NCBI GenBank assembly: GCA_035578905.1 | Contig: JAQJVL010000526.1 | Span: 356,037 to 420,036, forward strand | DNA length: 64,000 bases | From: Stictocephala bisonia | Lineage: Eukaryota; Arthropoda; Insecta; Hemiptera; Membracidae | Reading direction: 5' to 3' | Part shown: piece after piece, positions 36,300-46,904 of the stretch | Numbering within the stretch: the stretch's first letter is position 1 | Layout: each line of letters starts with the position of its first letter | The notes under the pieces: generated by a model | Told to the model about the DNA's origin: nothing | Database searches by the model: none | The model's input: only the letters and a program-made list of their open reading frames with translations | Position numbers and translations under genes: made by a program

Positions 36300-38792
36300 T
36301 GGGGTAACTTTGACCCAACATGGATAAAGTTATCCCAAGCTACAATATTTTTAATAACTTAAGTTTTTAATAAGTTGGAAGTTTTTTTATGACAAAGAGT
36401 GTATTTTTCTATATGTAGAATACTGTTATTACTTCAAAATACTTATTCAGTTTTTTTTTTTTCAGGAAAGATGCCGAGAAACAGAAAAATACCTCTTGGT
36501 ACAAGGAACTACGCTAACTACAGCCAACAGCAGTTAGAAGATTGCCTGAACGCAGTGAGTCAGGTGAACTAACACAACAGGCTGCAGAAACCAGGTATGG
36601 CATCTCAAGTTCTACTATTAAAAATAAACTCAAGGACAAGCACCCCAAAAGCGTTGGGTGAAGCCGCATATTTTCTGACGAAGAGGAGGCTGTGTTTGAG
36701 CAACACTTAGTTAAAGTTTGCGAATATGGTTTCCTGTTGTGGAACTGGATTTCCGTTTTGTAATTAAAACTTACTTGGATAAAAAGGGTATCACTGTAGA
36801 TAGATTTAAACAGAACCTGCCTGGTTATGAATGGACCAAATCCTTCTTAAAAAGGCATGAACATTTGTCTGTTCGTTTCAGCCAAAATATCAAAAAAGCA
36901 AGAGCTGATGTTAATGCAGAAACTATTAACAACTATATGTCTAATCTAAGTGACGTGGTGAAAGATGTTCCTAACACAAACCTCTGGAACTATGATGAAA
37001 CCAATTTGACGGATGATCCAGGTAGCAAAATGGTCATCTGTAAAAGAGGTGCAAAGTATGTGGAAAATATTTGTAATCATAGCAAAAGTTCTACCTCTCT
37101 GATGTTTTGTGGAAACGCTGCTGGCAAGTGTTTGCCACCTTATGTAGTATATCGAACAGAAAACATGTGGTCTACATGGACTCAAAACGGCACAGATGGC
37201 GCTCGTTACAACCGAACAAAAAACGGTTGGTTTGACGCCATTACTTTCGAGGACTGGTTTCAGTCCATATTGTTACCTGCAACAAGAAAGCAAGGCGGGG
37301 ACCTCATGTTTTAATTGGCGACAACCTTTCTTCCCACATCAGTTTGAATGTACTTCGACTGTGTGAACAAAACAATATAAGGTTTGTGTACTTGCCACCA
37401 AACTCCACCCATCTGACCCAGCCGTTAGATGTGTGGCTTTTTTCGCGCCAATGAAAAAGCTTGGCGTCATATTCTCACAAAGTGGAAAGAGTCATCAGAA
37501 GGTTCCAAATATACTACTATACTAAAGGATTTGCTGCCAACTCTATTAAAAGAACTTCAATCCAGCTTGAAAGAAAATGGTGAGCACAATTTAAAAAGTG
37601 GCTTTGAAAAGTGTGGTATTTTTCTTTTAAACGGAGAAAAACTGTTGGAACGTTTACCAGAAAATCAAAGTATTGATATAAACTTAGTAGGAGAATCATT
37701 TTTAGATCAGTTAGAGAAGAAACGGTCTGAGTATCTTGGTCCAGTTGGTCCTAAAAAGAAAAAGAAAAAAGTTCAAGTGCCAGCAGGAAAGAGCATTTCA
37801 GTTGAAGAAGTAGAAGCTTCTCTGGGTGACTCTGAAGGAAACAAATCACTCCCATGTACCATTAAGTCCAAAAACAATGCTAAAAAGCTTCAAAAAAATA
37901 AAAATAAACAAATATCTGTTTCTTCTACTGATGAAAGTGACATTGATATAGTTCTGGAGTCTGAAGGGGAGAGTGAAACATTTTCAGACATTGAAGAGAT
38001 ACTAAATGAAAAATCTAATAATCCTGTTTGCACCACTCGAGCACATGAACCTGAAAAAATGGCACCTCAAGACTATGCAGTGGATAGTTTTGTAATCGTA
38101 CTCTTCAATAAACAGCAATATCCAGGAAGAATTTTGAGTCTATCAGGTGATGGCCCAACTGTTGAGTGTATGGAGAAGGGGTTGAAGTTCTGGAGATGCC
38201 CAAAATCAAAGACTGTATGGAGTACAAATGGGAAGACATTGTCGGCAAAATCAGTCCTCCGAAAATTGCCTCTAAGAGAAACCAGTTCACAGTACCAGAA
38301 TTGGACAATTTTGTATCATAAACTAATATAACTGTGTGTGTTTTTCTATAATGATGTAACAGGTAGTATCCTTTCTGTAATTAAAAGTACGTTATAAAAC
38401 AAATGTAGTTTTTAACGTTTGACACCCTTATACATCACATTACTAGCCTTTTTTATGGGGTTTTAATCTACCAAAGTTGGGTTAAATGAAGTTTAAGAAT
38501 ATGATAAAAATTTATGATGGGTATACATTGACCCAGGGCACTTAAAACATTGAAAATGAATGAAAGTAAATGTTGGGATTAAGTTTCCCCATTTCAGGGT
38601 AACTTTGTCCCAACTTTTTGAAAAAAGGCAACGGGTTAGTGAAATATAAAAAAAGAACAATATTACAAAAAAAGAATGCCTGAACATGTTGTTCATTAAA
38701 AAATATATAGTTAAGTTACTTTTTTTTAGTTTAAACACTTATTTATTATAATATCTTCAAAAAACGCAAAAAAATGAAACAATGTTACCCCA
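36300..38792 (+). mobile_element. second pogo-like DNA transposon
   Basis: Left 'ggggtaactttg' (36301-36312) and right 'caatgttacccc' (38780-38791) are inverted repeats matching at 10 of 12 positions. A further direct copy, 'agggtaactttgtcccaac', lies near 38597. The element encloses one transposase pseudogene. The termini are approximate. Its right end is directly followed by a LINE fragment. Confidence 0.65.
36471..38331 (+). pseudogene. pogo-type transposase with chromo/tudor-like tail, broken
   Basis: The ATG at 36471 follows a polypyrimidine-CAG sequence that may be a splice acceptor. Parts in order: a helix-turn-helix ('QQAAETRYGISSSTIKNKL'), a second DNA-binding region ('EWTKSFLKRHEHLSVRFS'), then the DDE core with 'LWNYDETNL' (about 36985), 'LIGDNLSSH' and 'LPPNSTHLTQPLDV'. 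A lysine-rich and acidic linker follows. The C-terminal module, 'DYAVDSFVIVLFNKQQYPGR' onward, resembles the small barrel-type domain found at the end of some pogo relatives. Breaks: a frameshift near 36560, TGA at about 36660, and frameshifts near 36730, 37310 and 37435. It differs clearly from the first pogo-like element, which ends in a zinc finger. Confidence 0.85.
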
Positions 38793-38805
38793 GGTGACGG
38801 TATCT
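38332..38805. other. 3' flank of the second pogo-like element
   Basis: AT-rich and non-coding. It holds the subterminal 'agggtaactttg' copy and the right terminal repeat. Confidence 0.5.
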
Positions 38806-40192
38806 AAATTAAATTTAAATGGAAAATTTTTCTTGTTTGCGGATGACACGGTCTTGGTTTCTGCAGGTAGCACGTGGGAGAATGCATTCAATGAGGCCTC
38901 AGTTAATCTGGCAAAGATAAAAAACTGTTCGATCATAACTATTTAACTGTGAACGTAGATAAAACTAAATGCTTGCCAATAGTTTGCTGGAACCAAGTAG
39001 GCCCAGAGTTGGAGTGTCTGAGGATGCATTCTTGCGCTGATCCGTACTCGACTGTATGCGGCTGTGGAATTGTTGAACGTGTGGAACAATATAAATATTT
39101 AGGAGTAATATTAGATCAAAAACTGTATTTGGGGCCACACGTTCAATATGTTAAGAAGTCATTATGAAAACTTATTTACGCATTCACTCAACTGAGCGAG
39201 GTGTTGAGTGTGGATCATTGCAGGACTGTGTACTAGGCCTAAGTGCAGTCCGTGTTGCAGTATGATATACTGGGGTGGGGTGGAGCAGCCGCCGCTGTGT
39301 TGGAGCCGCTCATTCAGAGGTCGATCATTAAAATTGCTCTAAGAAAACATTACAGATATCCAACTTACAGACTTTTTAACGAATTTCCTGTGCTGAATAT
39401 TAGGCAACTTTTTATAAAAACCTTGTTAATATTCATAAAAAACAATAAATCTCATCTATTTAATAACAAAATTGAACATAATTATTTAACAAGACATAGG
39501 TCAAATTACGGTTACACAATACCAAGGCTTACCAGAAATTCTGAATCAATAAATACGTTTTATATTGCACAAATATTATACAGAAATCTTCCTGTAATAA
39601 TAACAGAGGCGGAGAGTGACAGTGTTGCCATATACAAAAGGAAGGTGGGAAAGTGGCTGTATGCTATTGGCTGGGAAGCCGCAGAGTCCCTTATTCATTC
39701 CCCGTACACCTAAGTCTTTCCAAAGATGATGCCTTTGGTGTTCTTTGGATGTTCTGATGGATAACAATCATATTTTTTCTCCAAAGTTCATTCCCGTACA
39801 ATATTTATTACTTCTCTTTCTTAATATGTTTTTATTATTATAATGCAAAATTAAATGTAATTATTTAATCATTGTTTAAGTTGTATCTCTATATTTTTTC
39901 ATATTATCTTATATAGAAAATGTTAATGTTTAACAACAAGTAATTTAATAATCTCAGTCTTGTAAGTTGGTAATTTAAGTTTTTAAATTTATTATTACGC
40001 ATAATGTATTAGATATAAGAATATTATTTTTTTTATGTTTCATTCAGTTTTATGCAATATCTTGTTAATATAAGAACTCTTCCCCACGCACAGACGTGTA
40101 GTCTATGCGGGGAATAATTCCATTATTTATGATTTTGTTATATTCTATTATTTTTGTGTTATGTGGAATAAATATGATTTGATTCGATTCCA
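38806..40192 (+). pseudogene. LINE 3' half: reverse transcriptase C-terminus and tail
   Basis: The fragment begins with the catalytic palm, 'GKFFLFADDTVLVSAGST' (38820-38873; FADD is the usual YADD/FADD motif). After a frameshift near 38928 it continues with 'YLTVNVDKTKCLPI', 'VEQYKYLGVILDQKL', 'LIYAFTQLSEVL', 'QSVLQYDILGWGG' and 'YRYPTYRLFNEFPVLNIRQL' to a stop at 39711-39713. This motif order is that of CR1/Jockey-like LINEs. Three nonsense codons (near 39165, 39231 and 39237) each fit a single-base change. The 3' tail ends at 'aataaatatgatttgattc', a tail type usual in such LINEs. It is 5'-truncated exactly where the pogo-like element ends. Confidence 0.85.
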
Positions 40193-40341
40193 CCACTCCG
40201 TCACCGTATATGACGGGTGTGACTAACTTCCGCCTAGGCTGCAGTCTGTGTTCAACTGCCTTCCACAGTATATTATTAGCCCCCCCCCCCGAAACATTGT
40301 TTAGTTAACAAAAAATAAACCAACTGTAAACATTTTATTCT

Positions 40342-40505
40342 AAATAATTTTTAGAAATTCTCATATATTCCAATTAAATGGTTTAATCTGTGAGGCCTTT
40401 TGCCTACAATGTAGGCATCTTCAGATATCAACCCTACATTGTAGGCGAATAGCCTCACTGAATAAATAATTTTATTGGAATATATGAGAATTTTTTAAAA
40501 TTATT
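40342..40505. repeat. inverted pair of Penelope-like element tails
   Basis: Two arms of about 75-85 bp face each other: 40342-40425 (minus) and 40433-40505 (plus). Each reads 'cctacattgtaggc' then a GAAA-like box, 'gcctcac', and 'ttggaatatatgagaatttt'. The minus arm starts 'CTGAAGATGCC', which with the following stem and box resembles the hammerhead-type motif found at the ends of Penelope-like retroelements. The tail after the Penelope remnant at 50055 has the same layout. Confidence 0.5.
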
Positions 40506-40509
40506 TACA

Positions 40510-40870
40510 ATTCAAAGTATTGCAATAAACAAATCCAAGAATAAAAGAACATTTTTACTGTTTATTTTATTATTGATTGTGTTCTTTTATTGTTAATTGT
40601 TACTATTTTAATATTAAATAATTATATAATTTAAAATTCTAAGCTTGATTTATTTTTGTTAATCAAGCAAACCAATGATCACTGCTGCTGATGACGTACT
40701 GGGCGGGGATTTATAATGTGCTGCCATCATGCGGCCCCACGACTGCTTAGATTCCATGACAATTTTTTAAATTACTGACATTTTAGGCGAGAGTATTTAT
40801 CTATTTGACTGCCCCCACTCAGTAGAATTCTCTCTCACACTATTGTTTTCAGGAGGTCACAATCTAAGCG
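40510..40870. other. AT-rich DNA grading into family B
   Basis: No gene. Contains the later blocks of repeat family B. Confidence 0.45.
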
Positions 40871-41144
40871 GACGATCTGTAGGGGGGCACCCGAGGTGCG
40901 ACATGGACTACCTGAGGGTCATAATTGGACACTCGAGGTGCGACATGCAGCGAAAGAGAACCCAAAACTAACACTCGAGGTGCGACATGGCGCTTCGGCT
41001 AGCAGTGTGGCCGTGTTGGTCTGGCGGCTAATAGTTGATATATTTACAGTGATAAAATTATCTGAAAACTACAGCCATACAATGAGACACATGATTAACG
41101 ATTGTTACCAATACAATTACTACCAATGTACTTGTATGGGAGGG

Positions 41145-41175
41145 TGGGTGGGTTAGGTTAGGTTCGGTTAGGTAT
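41145..41175 (+). repeat. minisatellite-like and TTAGG-like patch inside the MITE
   Basis: 'ggagggtgggtgggttagg' and 'ttaggttcggttagg' sit in the MITE core just before the (TA)n tract. Confidence 0.6.
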
Positions 41176-41205
41176 ATATAGGTAGGTCTATTTTTGTATA
41201 TACAT

Positions 41206-41212
<7 letters not shown>

Positions 41213-41283
<71 letters not shown>
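41213..41283. repeat. (TA)n microsatellite
   Basis: About 70 bp of almost pure TA lies inside the MITE. Tyr/Ile-repeat frames across it are artefacts. Confidence 0.98.
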
Positions 41284-41285
<2 letters not shown>

Positions 41286-41439
41286 ACACAGAGAGAGAGC
41301 GCGTCTACAACCCCGCAACCCTTCGCCGGGCTACCTGAGGTGGCATGTCGCACCTCGAGTGCCAGTTTTATGGCCCTTTGGGTCGCTGGGATTAACACAG
41401 GTAGTCCATGTCGCACCTCGAGTGCCACCATCTGTAGAG

Positions 41440-41778
41440 AGGCAGAGGCATTTCAGAAGGCGAGCCGCGCTACTACTCATTTCGCCTGCCTTTTGTGTAC
41501 TAACGTGCCTGCAAACATTTAATTCCCGGAAACTGCAGGTTGGGTCTAAAGGCAGTATTTATGGCGCTGTTTCATAGAATCCTTTATCTCATTGTAGATT
41601 TATTTATTTGGGTGGTATCTCTCTTTCCGTACGGTCAAGTATTTGTCAGTTTATTCCCACCGTTAGTTGTTAAAGTAAACTGTGATTTTTATTGATTAGT
41701 GCAATTAATTGTGTTGACTGTGAATAAATTGAGTTAGTTAATGATTACTGGTATTAAGTTTCTATTGAGTGTGTAATA

Positions 41779-41780
<2 letters not shown>
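41440..41780. other. no gene seen
   Basis: Moderately AT-rich DNA with no recognisable feature. Confidence 0.45.

Positions 41781-41782
<2 letters not shown>

Positions 41783-41818
<36 letters not shown>
41783..41818. repeat. (TA)n microsatellite
   Basis: A 'gtgtgta' lead-in is followed by about 34 bp of TA. Confidence 0.95.
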
Positions 41819-41824
<6 letters not shown>

Positions 41825-41846
41825 CTATTATTAGGTATTATCATGC

Positions 41847-41872
41847 TGTACCGGGTCGTTTTGACCGGTACA
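41847..41872. repeat. hairpin 'tgtaccgggtc...gaccggtaca'
   Basis: A ten-base inverted repeat with one bulged G and a loop of about five bases. It marks the start of a GC-richer stretch. Confidence 0.6.
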
Positions 41873-43205
41873 TTTCTTTTTTTTCGTCATAGTCTGCCGG
41901 GCTGCCTGAGATTCGCTTGTGCCCGGCGATTCGCGTAATTTGGTGGCCGTTGGCTTGGACTCGGTCGTTCCGTGTTCCAGCCTTCGTCTGTCAGGTTGGC
42001 CATCAGTCTAGATTGTAGTAGAGTTCTACTCGGCCGAACCACCTTACCATGCGAGGCTAAAGGCTCCTAAAACTCCAGGGTCCTCGAGTGGGACATCTTC
42101 CCTCAGCCTGTCGTCCGGGGAAAGTTCGACCATCCACACTGCCAGCCTGGCCTGAGGACCATGTATAGAGGCCATTGGTGACCCTGCTGCCCCAACTACA
42201 TCTTTGGGTATGAGTCTTCGGTCCTCAGGTCAGTGCTTTCCATCTTGTTTTTCCCGGCGGCTGAGCTGGGGGTTGCTAATATAAAAAAAAAGAAAGAAGA
42301 AAAAAATGTTTGTGGATATATTTATGTGGCCTAGGCCTAGAACTGGACAGTGATTCGATGAAACAGCCATGGGGACTTATATTTTTTTTATTAAAGAGAG
42401 AAAAATGTTTTAAAATACACAAAGATTTTTTTTAATGTTAATATTTATTTTATTTATATTTATTGTTATTTAGTTTAATTAGTTTATTTGGTTGTTACAG
42501 TTGTTTAGATTTTTATATTTGTTAGGTCCCCATTGTAAATCATGTTATTATTTATTCCTATGTTTAGGCCTAGTTATTGGTATTTATTTTTTGGGTTACG
42601 TGTATTAGGGGTGTTTTGAAGTGAATTTTTACTCGAACGGTACCGTTTTATATTTTTTTTAAGTTGTTTAATTTTTAAACTCACCAAAAGGGGATTATTG
42701 TACTTTTACGTAACTTCTTATTCGGAGCTGCCCAGGGATTCCGGCTTACTCCCTGGCCCGGTGGAATTATGGGCTGTGGGCTAAATTGCCGGGTTTATTT
42801 GGGGTTATCGAAATTGTTTCTGAATTTGTCACCTTTTAAATTGTTAATAAATTTTGTCTTACGTTTTGGGTGTCTCTGGCTAGGCTGCAGATAGGCCATG
42901 TAGTTGTTAATTGGTAATTTTGGTATTTGTTGAGTTTGTTGTTTTGTAGCTTTTGTGTATTATCTTGTTACTTTTAGGGTTTATTATTATTGATTTATGT
43001 GCGAATTTGGTTGTGGCCTTCTGCCTATTGATATTGTGGCCTTCTGCCAGCCAGTTTTTGCTTTCTTGGTAATAATTCAGTTTTGCTCAGCTGCCGAGTG
43101 TTATTTTGACCCTCCAACTGCCACCCGTGATCCCATCGCTCGACTTGTTTTGAGCCATCCCCCAGTTGGCACGCCTCCCAGCTTTGGTGGGGGGGGATGG
43201 GTCTC
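41873..43205. other. GC-richer non-coding stretch upstream of the DD82E transposase
   Basis: 41873-42290 is clearly GC-richer than the rest of the window and ends in an A-rich run (42281-42306), so it may be an inserted retroposed fragment. 42310-43205 probably includes the 5' part of the transposon. An open frame continues upstream of the chosen transposase start to 42997, but its sequence is unlike a transposase. Confidence 0.35.
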
Positions 43206-43206
43206 A

Positions 43207-44574
43207 ATGCCAAAGTTAGGTGGCAAAGGAACTGTTCTACACAGTAAAGGTAGGGAAATAGTTTTTAATGTACATAATTATTTTTGTAATATTCAAGAAG
43301 GAAATAAATTAAAGTCAGTAATAATAGATAAAGTTGTTGAAGCCACTAAAGTTTCCAGGCGATCAGTAGAAAGAATTCTGAAAGAAAGTTCACCCGATGT
43401 AAAAATTACTCCTCCAGCATTTTTTACGCCTAAAAAAAATGTGAACAGGAAAAAGCCAGTGTGTGATCTAGATTCGTTCGATTTGGATGCCTTGAGGCGT
43501 TTGATAAATAATTATCACATAACGCATAAATCATGTGTAACTGTAAAAAAAATAATGACTGAAATTGAAAATGCAAATATTAGTTTTAAGGGAAGCGCAA
43601 GGTCTCTACGGCGAATCATGCATAAAATGGGATTCAAATGGAAGACAACTGAAGATAACAGAAAAATACTTGTGGAACGACATGATATCAAACTCTTAAG
43701 ATTAAAATATCTACGACAAATTACCCAATATAGAGCAGAAGGTAGACCGATAATTTTTACAGATGAAACTTACATTCATAGCACACACACGTAGCAACAG
43801 TCCTGGATAGATTCACATAATTCTAATTTAGGTCTTAAAAAACCAGTATCAAAGGGATCCAGATTAATTATTCTCCATGCAGGTTGGAATAAAGGATTTA
43901 TTCAAAATGGTTTATTGATGTGGAAATCTGGCTTAAAAACCGGTGACTACCATGACGAGATGAACAGCGAGAACTACATGAAATGGCTAAAGGATAAGCT
44001 TATCCCCAACCTACCTCCCAGATCAGTTCTTGTATTGGATAATGCATCGTACCATAATACAGCAAGTGTCAGACAGCCTACAAGCAATACTGTTAAATCA
44101 GAAATGATTAACTGGTTAAATGAACGGAACATCAACTTTGACCCTAAATTAACAAAACCAGAACTTTATGAAATTATAAGAGTTCGAAAGGGAGAAGAGG
44201 AGCAACACAAAGTTGACGATCTATTGGCAGAACATGGCCACAGTGTTTTGCGTTTGCCCCCTTATCACCCGGAACTTAATGCAATTGAAAAAATATGGGC
44301 TGCCGTAAAGGGAAAAGTAGCTGAGAAAAATACTACATTCAAAATGAATGACATTATTCACCTAGCCTCTGAGGCCTTCAATGACATTTCTGAGGAACAG
44401 TGGGCTAAAGTATGTCGCCACGTTACGGACCAGGAGAAAAAATACATCGAAGAAGAGCATATGTGGGATATTGGCATGGAACAGTTCATCATAAGACTTG
44501 ATAGTGACACGTCTTCTGATTCAGAGGAAGACGACGATGTCGACTGTGGAGTTAGTGAGCTTCCCGCAGAGTAA
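43207..44574 (+). pseudogene. IS630/Tc1/mariner transposase, DD82E type, one nonsense codon
   Basis: It encodes a cut-and-paste DDE transposase of about 454 residues, all in one frame. An N-terminal helix-turn-helix covers about residues 15-60 ('VVEATKVSRRSVERILKES'); a second winged-helix-like region follows to about 165. The DDE core has 'IIFTDETYIHSTHT' (first D), 'SVLVLDNASYHN' (second D) and 'LPPYHPELNAIEKIW' (E). I count 82 residues between the second D and the E, giving DD82E and not the usual 34-41. A Ser/Asp/Glu-rich tail ends the protein. The only break is a TAG at 43792-43794, just after the first D. The ATG at 43207 is chosen because typical transposase sequence starts there. The terminal repeats were not located. 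Confidence 0.88.
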
Positions 44575-44579
44575 CTGTA

Positions 44580-45435
44580 AGTAATTTAATTTAAAGAAAA
44601 ATTTGTTATATAAACTATTTATTAGTAGGCCTAGTTTAAGTAATTGTGTCTATAAAATAACAGTGGGATATTAAATTATATAACTGTGTAAACAATTATC
44701 ATGTGGCACATAAAAAAAACATAAAAATACTTATAATGTTTTTCAGTCAGCGGTTGTTCGTTCATGATTTTTTTAAAATTTAAAACGTAAGATAAATTTT
44801 TGTCAAACGATTTCACAAAATAATTGGCCATTTACGTGCTATTAGCTTTAGTAAGTAAGCAAATCTTAAGACCTGTGGCATTTATGGTTGCTGATATTTT
44901 TTTAAATAAAAAATACTATACTAAAATACAAAGACAAGGTTAAGGAAGCAAGATAGACCATACTGTTTAGTAAAAAGTTTTGTTTATTTTCATGTCTTGA
45001 ACAAAATCCCGATGTTTGGCTGCAGAGTTTAAAAACTTCCTGTATATGTATACTTCACTATGCGTGGCTAATGTTTTGAGGACAGTCTTTTGACCGAGCG
45101 AACGCAAAAGGCTAGTAGTATTCCGGCCGGGTTGTTCGCCTTTCGGGGTGCCTCTTGCTCTACCTATAATTTATGGTGATTAAAGTCAAACCAACATTTC
45201 ATGGAAGTGTAAGCGCAACATTTTACAAATTCCTTCGTTAAGTAACTGAAAAGTAATCAATCTGTACAGAAAGCTCTACAAAAGGTTAAGCTCTTCTTGT
45301 TTGGTAAAATTTGACGTTCAGTGAATTGTTTTTAGTTTGAAGAGCGATAAGAATATAACTTCTTTTTATTACGTTCAAAAGTAATTGAAACACCAATCTA
45401 CCTCGTTCCAAAAAAGAGGTAGAGCTGTTTAAGCT
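44580..45435. other. 3' flank of transposase, no gene seen
   Basis: AT-rich, except a GC-richer patch at 45085-45160. The transposon's right end probably lies here but is not resolved. Confidence 0.4.
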
Positions 45436-45440
45436 GAGTA

Positions 45441-45661
45441 ATATAGTCGGCGAGTCACTAGAAGTCCTCTGAATTTCAAGCCTCTGTAATATTGAAGGCT
45501 CTGATTTCCATTGAAACAGCACAACTCATGTAGTTTACATACCATAATTAGTAATTACGACTGGTAGACTACATTACTTGTACTGTTTAAGTGAAAATCA
45601 ACGCCTTCAATATCACCTAGGCATGAAGTTCAGAGGAATTCTCGTGACTCGCCGACTATAT
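45441..45661. mobile_element. foldback/MITE-like element with 60-bp inverted arms
   Basis: Arms 45441-45500 and 45602-45661 are inverted repeats of about 60 bp, starting 'atatagtcggcgagtcac' in each orientation, with some mismatches toward the centre. The spacer is about 100 bp. TA next to each tip would fit a mariner-type target, but this is not certain. Confidence 0.7.
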
Positions 45662-45669
45662 GTAAAGTG

Positions 45670-46900
45670 ACCATTTTTTAAATGCGTGTTGATTATTAAT
45701 GTCTGTATTAGTTCTTTGTCAAACTGTCAATATACGAGGTTTATCCTAATAATAAATAAAATTGTTAAATAAGACCGCGGTTAAATAATAACATTAATAA
45801 TGTATAAATAAAATGCAATTGAGAAAATTACAAAAAGATTGTTTCTGTCATTTCAAACGTACTCAAACTGTTAGATTATATAATTTAATGTTATAAGATG
45901 TAACAAACACTCAGTAAATATATATTTTTCTATTATTATAGAGTCCTTTTAACTTTTATAATTTGATTCATGCCTTAATAGTTACTTTCTTTAACAGATG
46001 CCTGATGGAAGGCCTACTTAATTTACGATTAGTTAAGTATAAAGGAAGCAGATTTCTCTAATGTTTGCATGTAAGCGTAGGTACTATTTTGTCAGAAACC
46101 AATCAAGGCAGAGAGAGCTAATATTTTGTACATTATTATTATTTTTTTTATATTACCATAGTATCCAGTGATAATTTTGTCATTTTTTATAAAAGTAACA
46201 GTTATTTTTATAAACCTTAACTTTCATGTTATTAAGCTTTCTCTAAAAGGTAACATAAAATTAAGTTAAACAATTAGTGGGAAAATGTTAAGCGAATCTA
46301 CTTGAAATAATAATATAGCGCGAAAAATAGATAAATCATGAAAGTCAAATTTTATTTTACATAATGAATAACGTTCTTAATAAATTAAAAATCAACAGAT
46401 CTATACGTCCGAACACAGTCAACAACATTGTAAAGTTCAAGATATATTGCGGAAGGATATTTCATTTACTTTTCGTTCGATTGTTTTGGTAATCATGCGT
46501 TATTCATCATACGATAATATTTTGGGGATAAATGTTTATTTGGTTTTTAAATGTACATTAAAATTTAATTACAAAAACGAACCAAAGATATAAAAATTTG
46601 TGATTTTTTAAAAATAACTTCCAAAATCTGAATCAATTTACATCTACTTTCATATTATGTACAATGATTATGAACACCAAAGTAAAAAAAAAAAAAAAAC
46701 GGTGTAGTCGAATTGATGAGTTGGGTAGAAAGAAGGTTAAATTTTAAAAGGCGGCCAGTTTTGCTCTGCTGTAACGGTTTAGACACTTCTGAAGTGTCTC
46801 AGGAGGCCCATGGCTGACAGCCCCAACTAAAGTTGTAATACAATATAGTAATGAAACACAAACCATAATGAATATGGTAAACGATTATAAAATAGTCTAA
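45670..46900. other. AT-rich DNA, no gene seen
   Basis: Nothing recognised. A poly-A run lies at about 46684-46700. Confidence 0.5.
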
Positions 46901-46904
46901 TATA

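Larger units (their letters stand above)
40205..40880 (+). repeat. dispersed repeat family B, copy 2
   Basis: Ordered blocks match 6880-7160, with extra DNA from about 40260 to 40690 that includes the inverted Penelope-like tails. Its right end 'tctaagcggacgatctg' runs into the target site of the next MITE. Confidence 0.5.
40875..41437. mobile_element. hAT-like MITE with perfect 8-bp target duplication
   Basis: Element 40883-41429 is flanked by exact 8-bp copies of 'atctgtag' (40875-40882 and 41430-41437), which fits the hAT target preference nTnnnnAn. The terminal inverted repeats match at 30 of 32 bases (left start GGGGGCACCCGAGG, right start on the minus strand GGTGGCACTCGAGG). The 18-mer CACTCGAGGTGCGACATG occurs three times on the left (40888, 40930, 40972) and twice inverted on the right (41344, 41407). 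The core is a (TA)n tract. No coding capacity. Confidence 0.9.

Noticed and set aside
41058..41577. Tyr/Ile-rich frames
   Set aside because: They cross the (TA)n core of a MITE and have no family features.
42997..43206. N-terminal 70-codon extension of the DD82E transposase frame
   Set aside because: It is Cys/Pro/Gly-rich, includes a short direct repeat, and bears no likeness to transposase N-termini; it was treated as upstream non-coding DNA that happens to be open.
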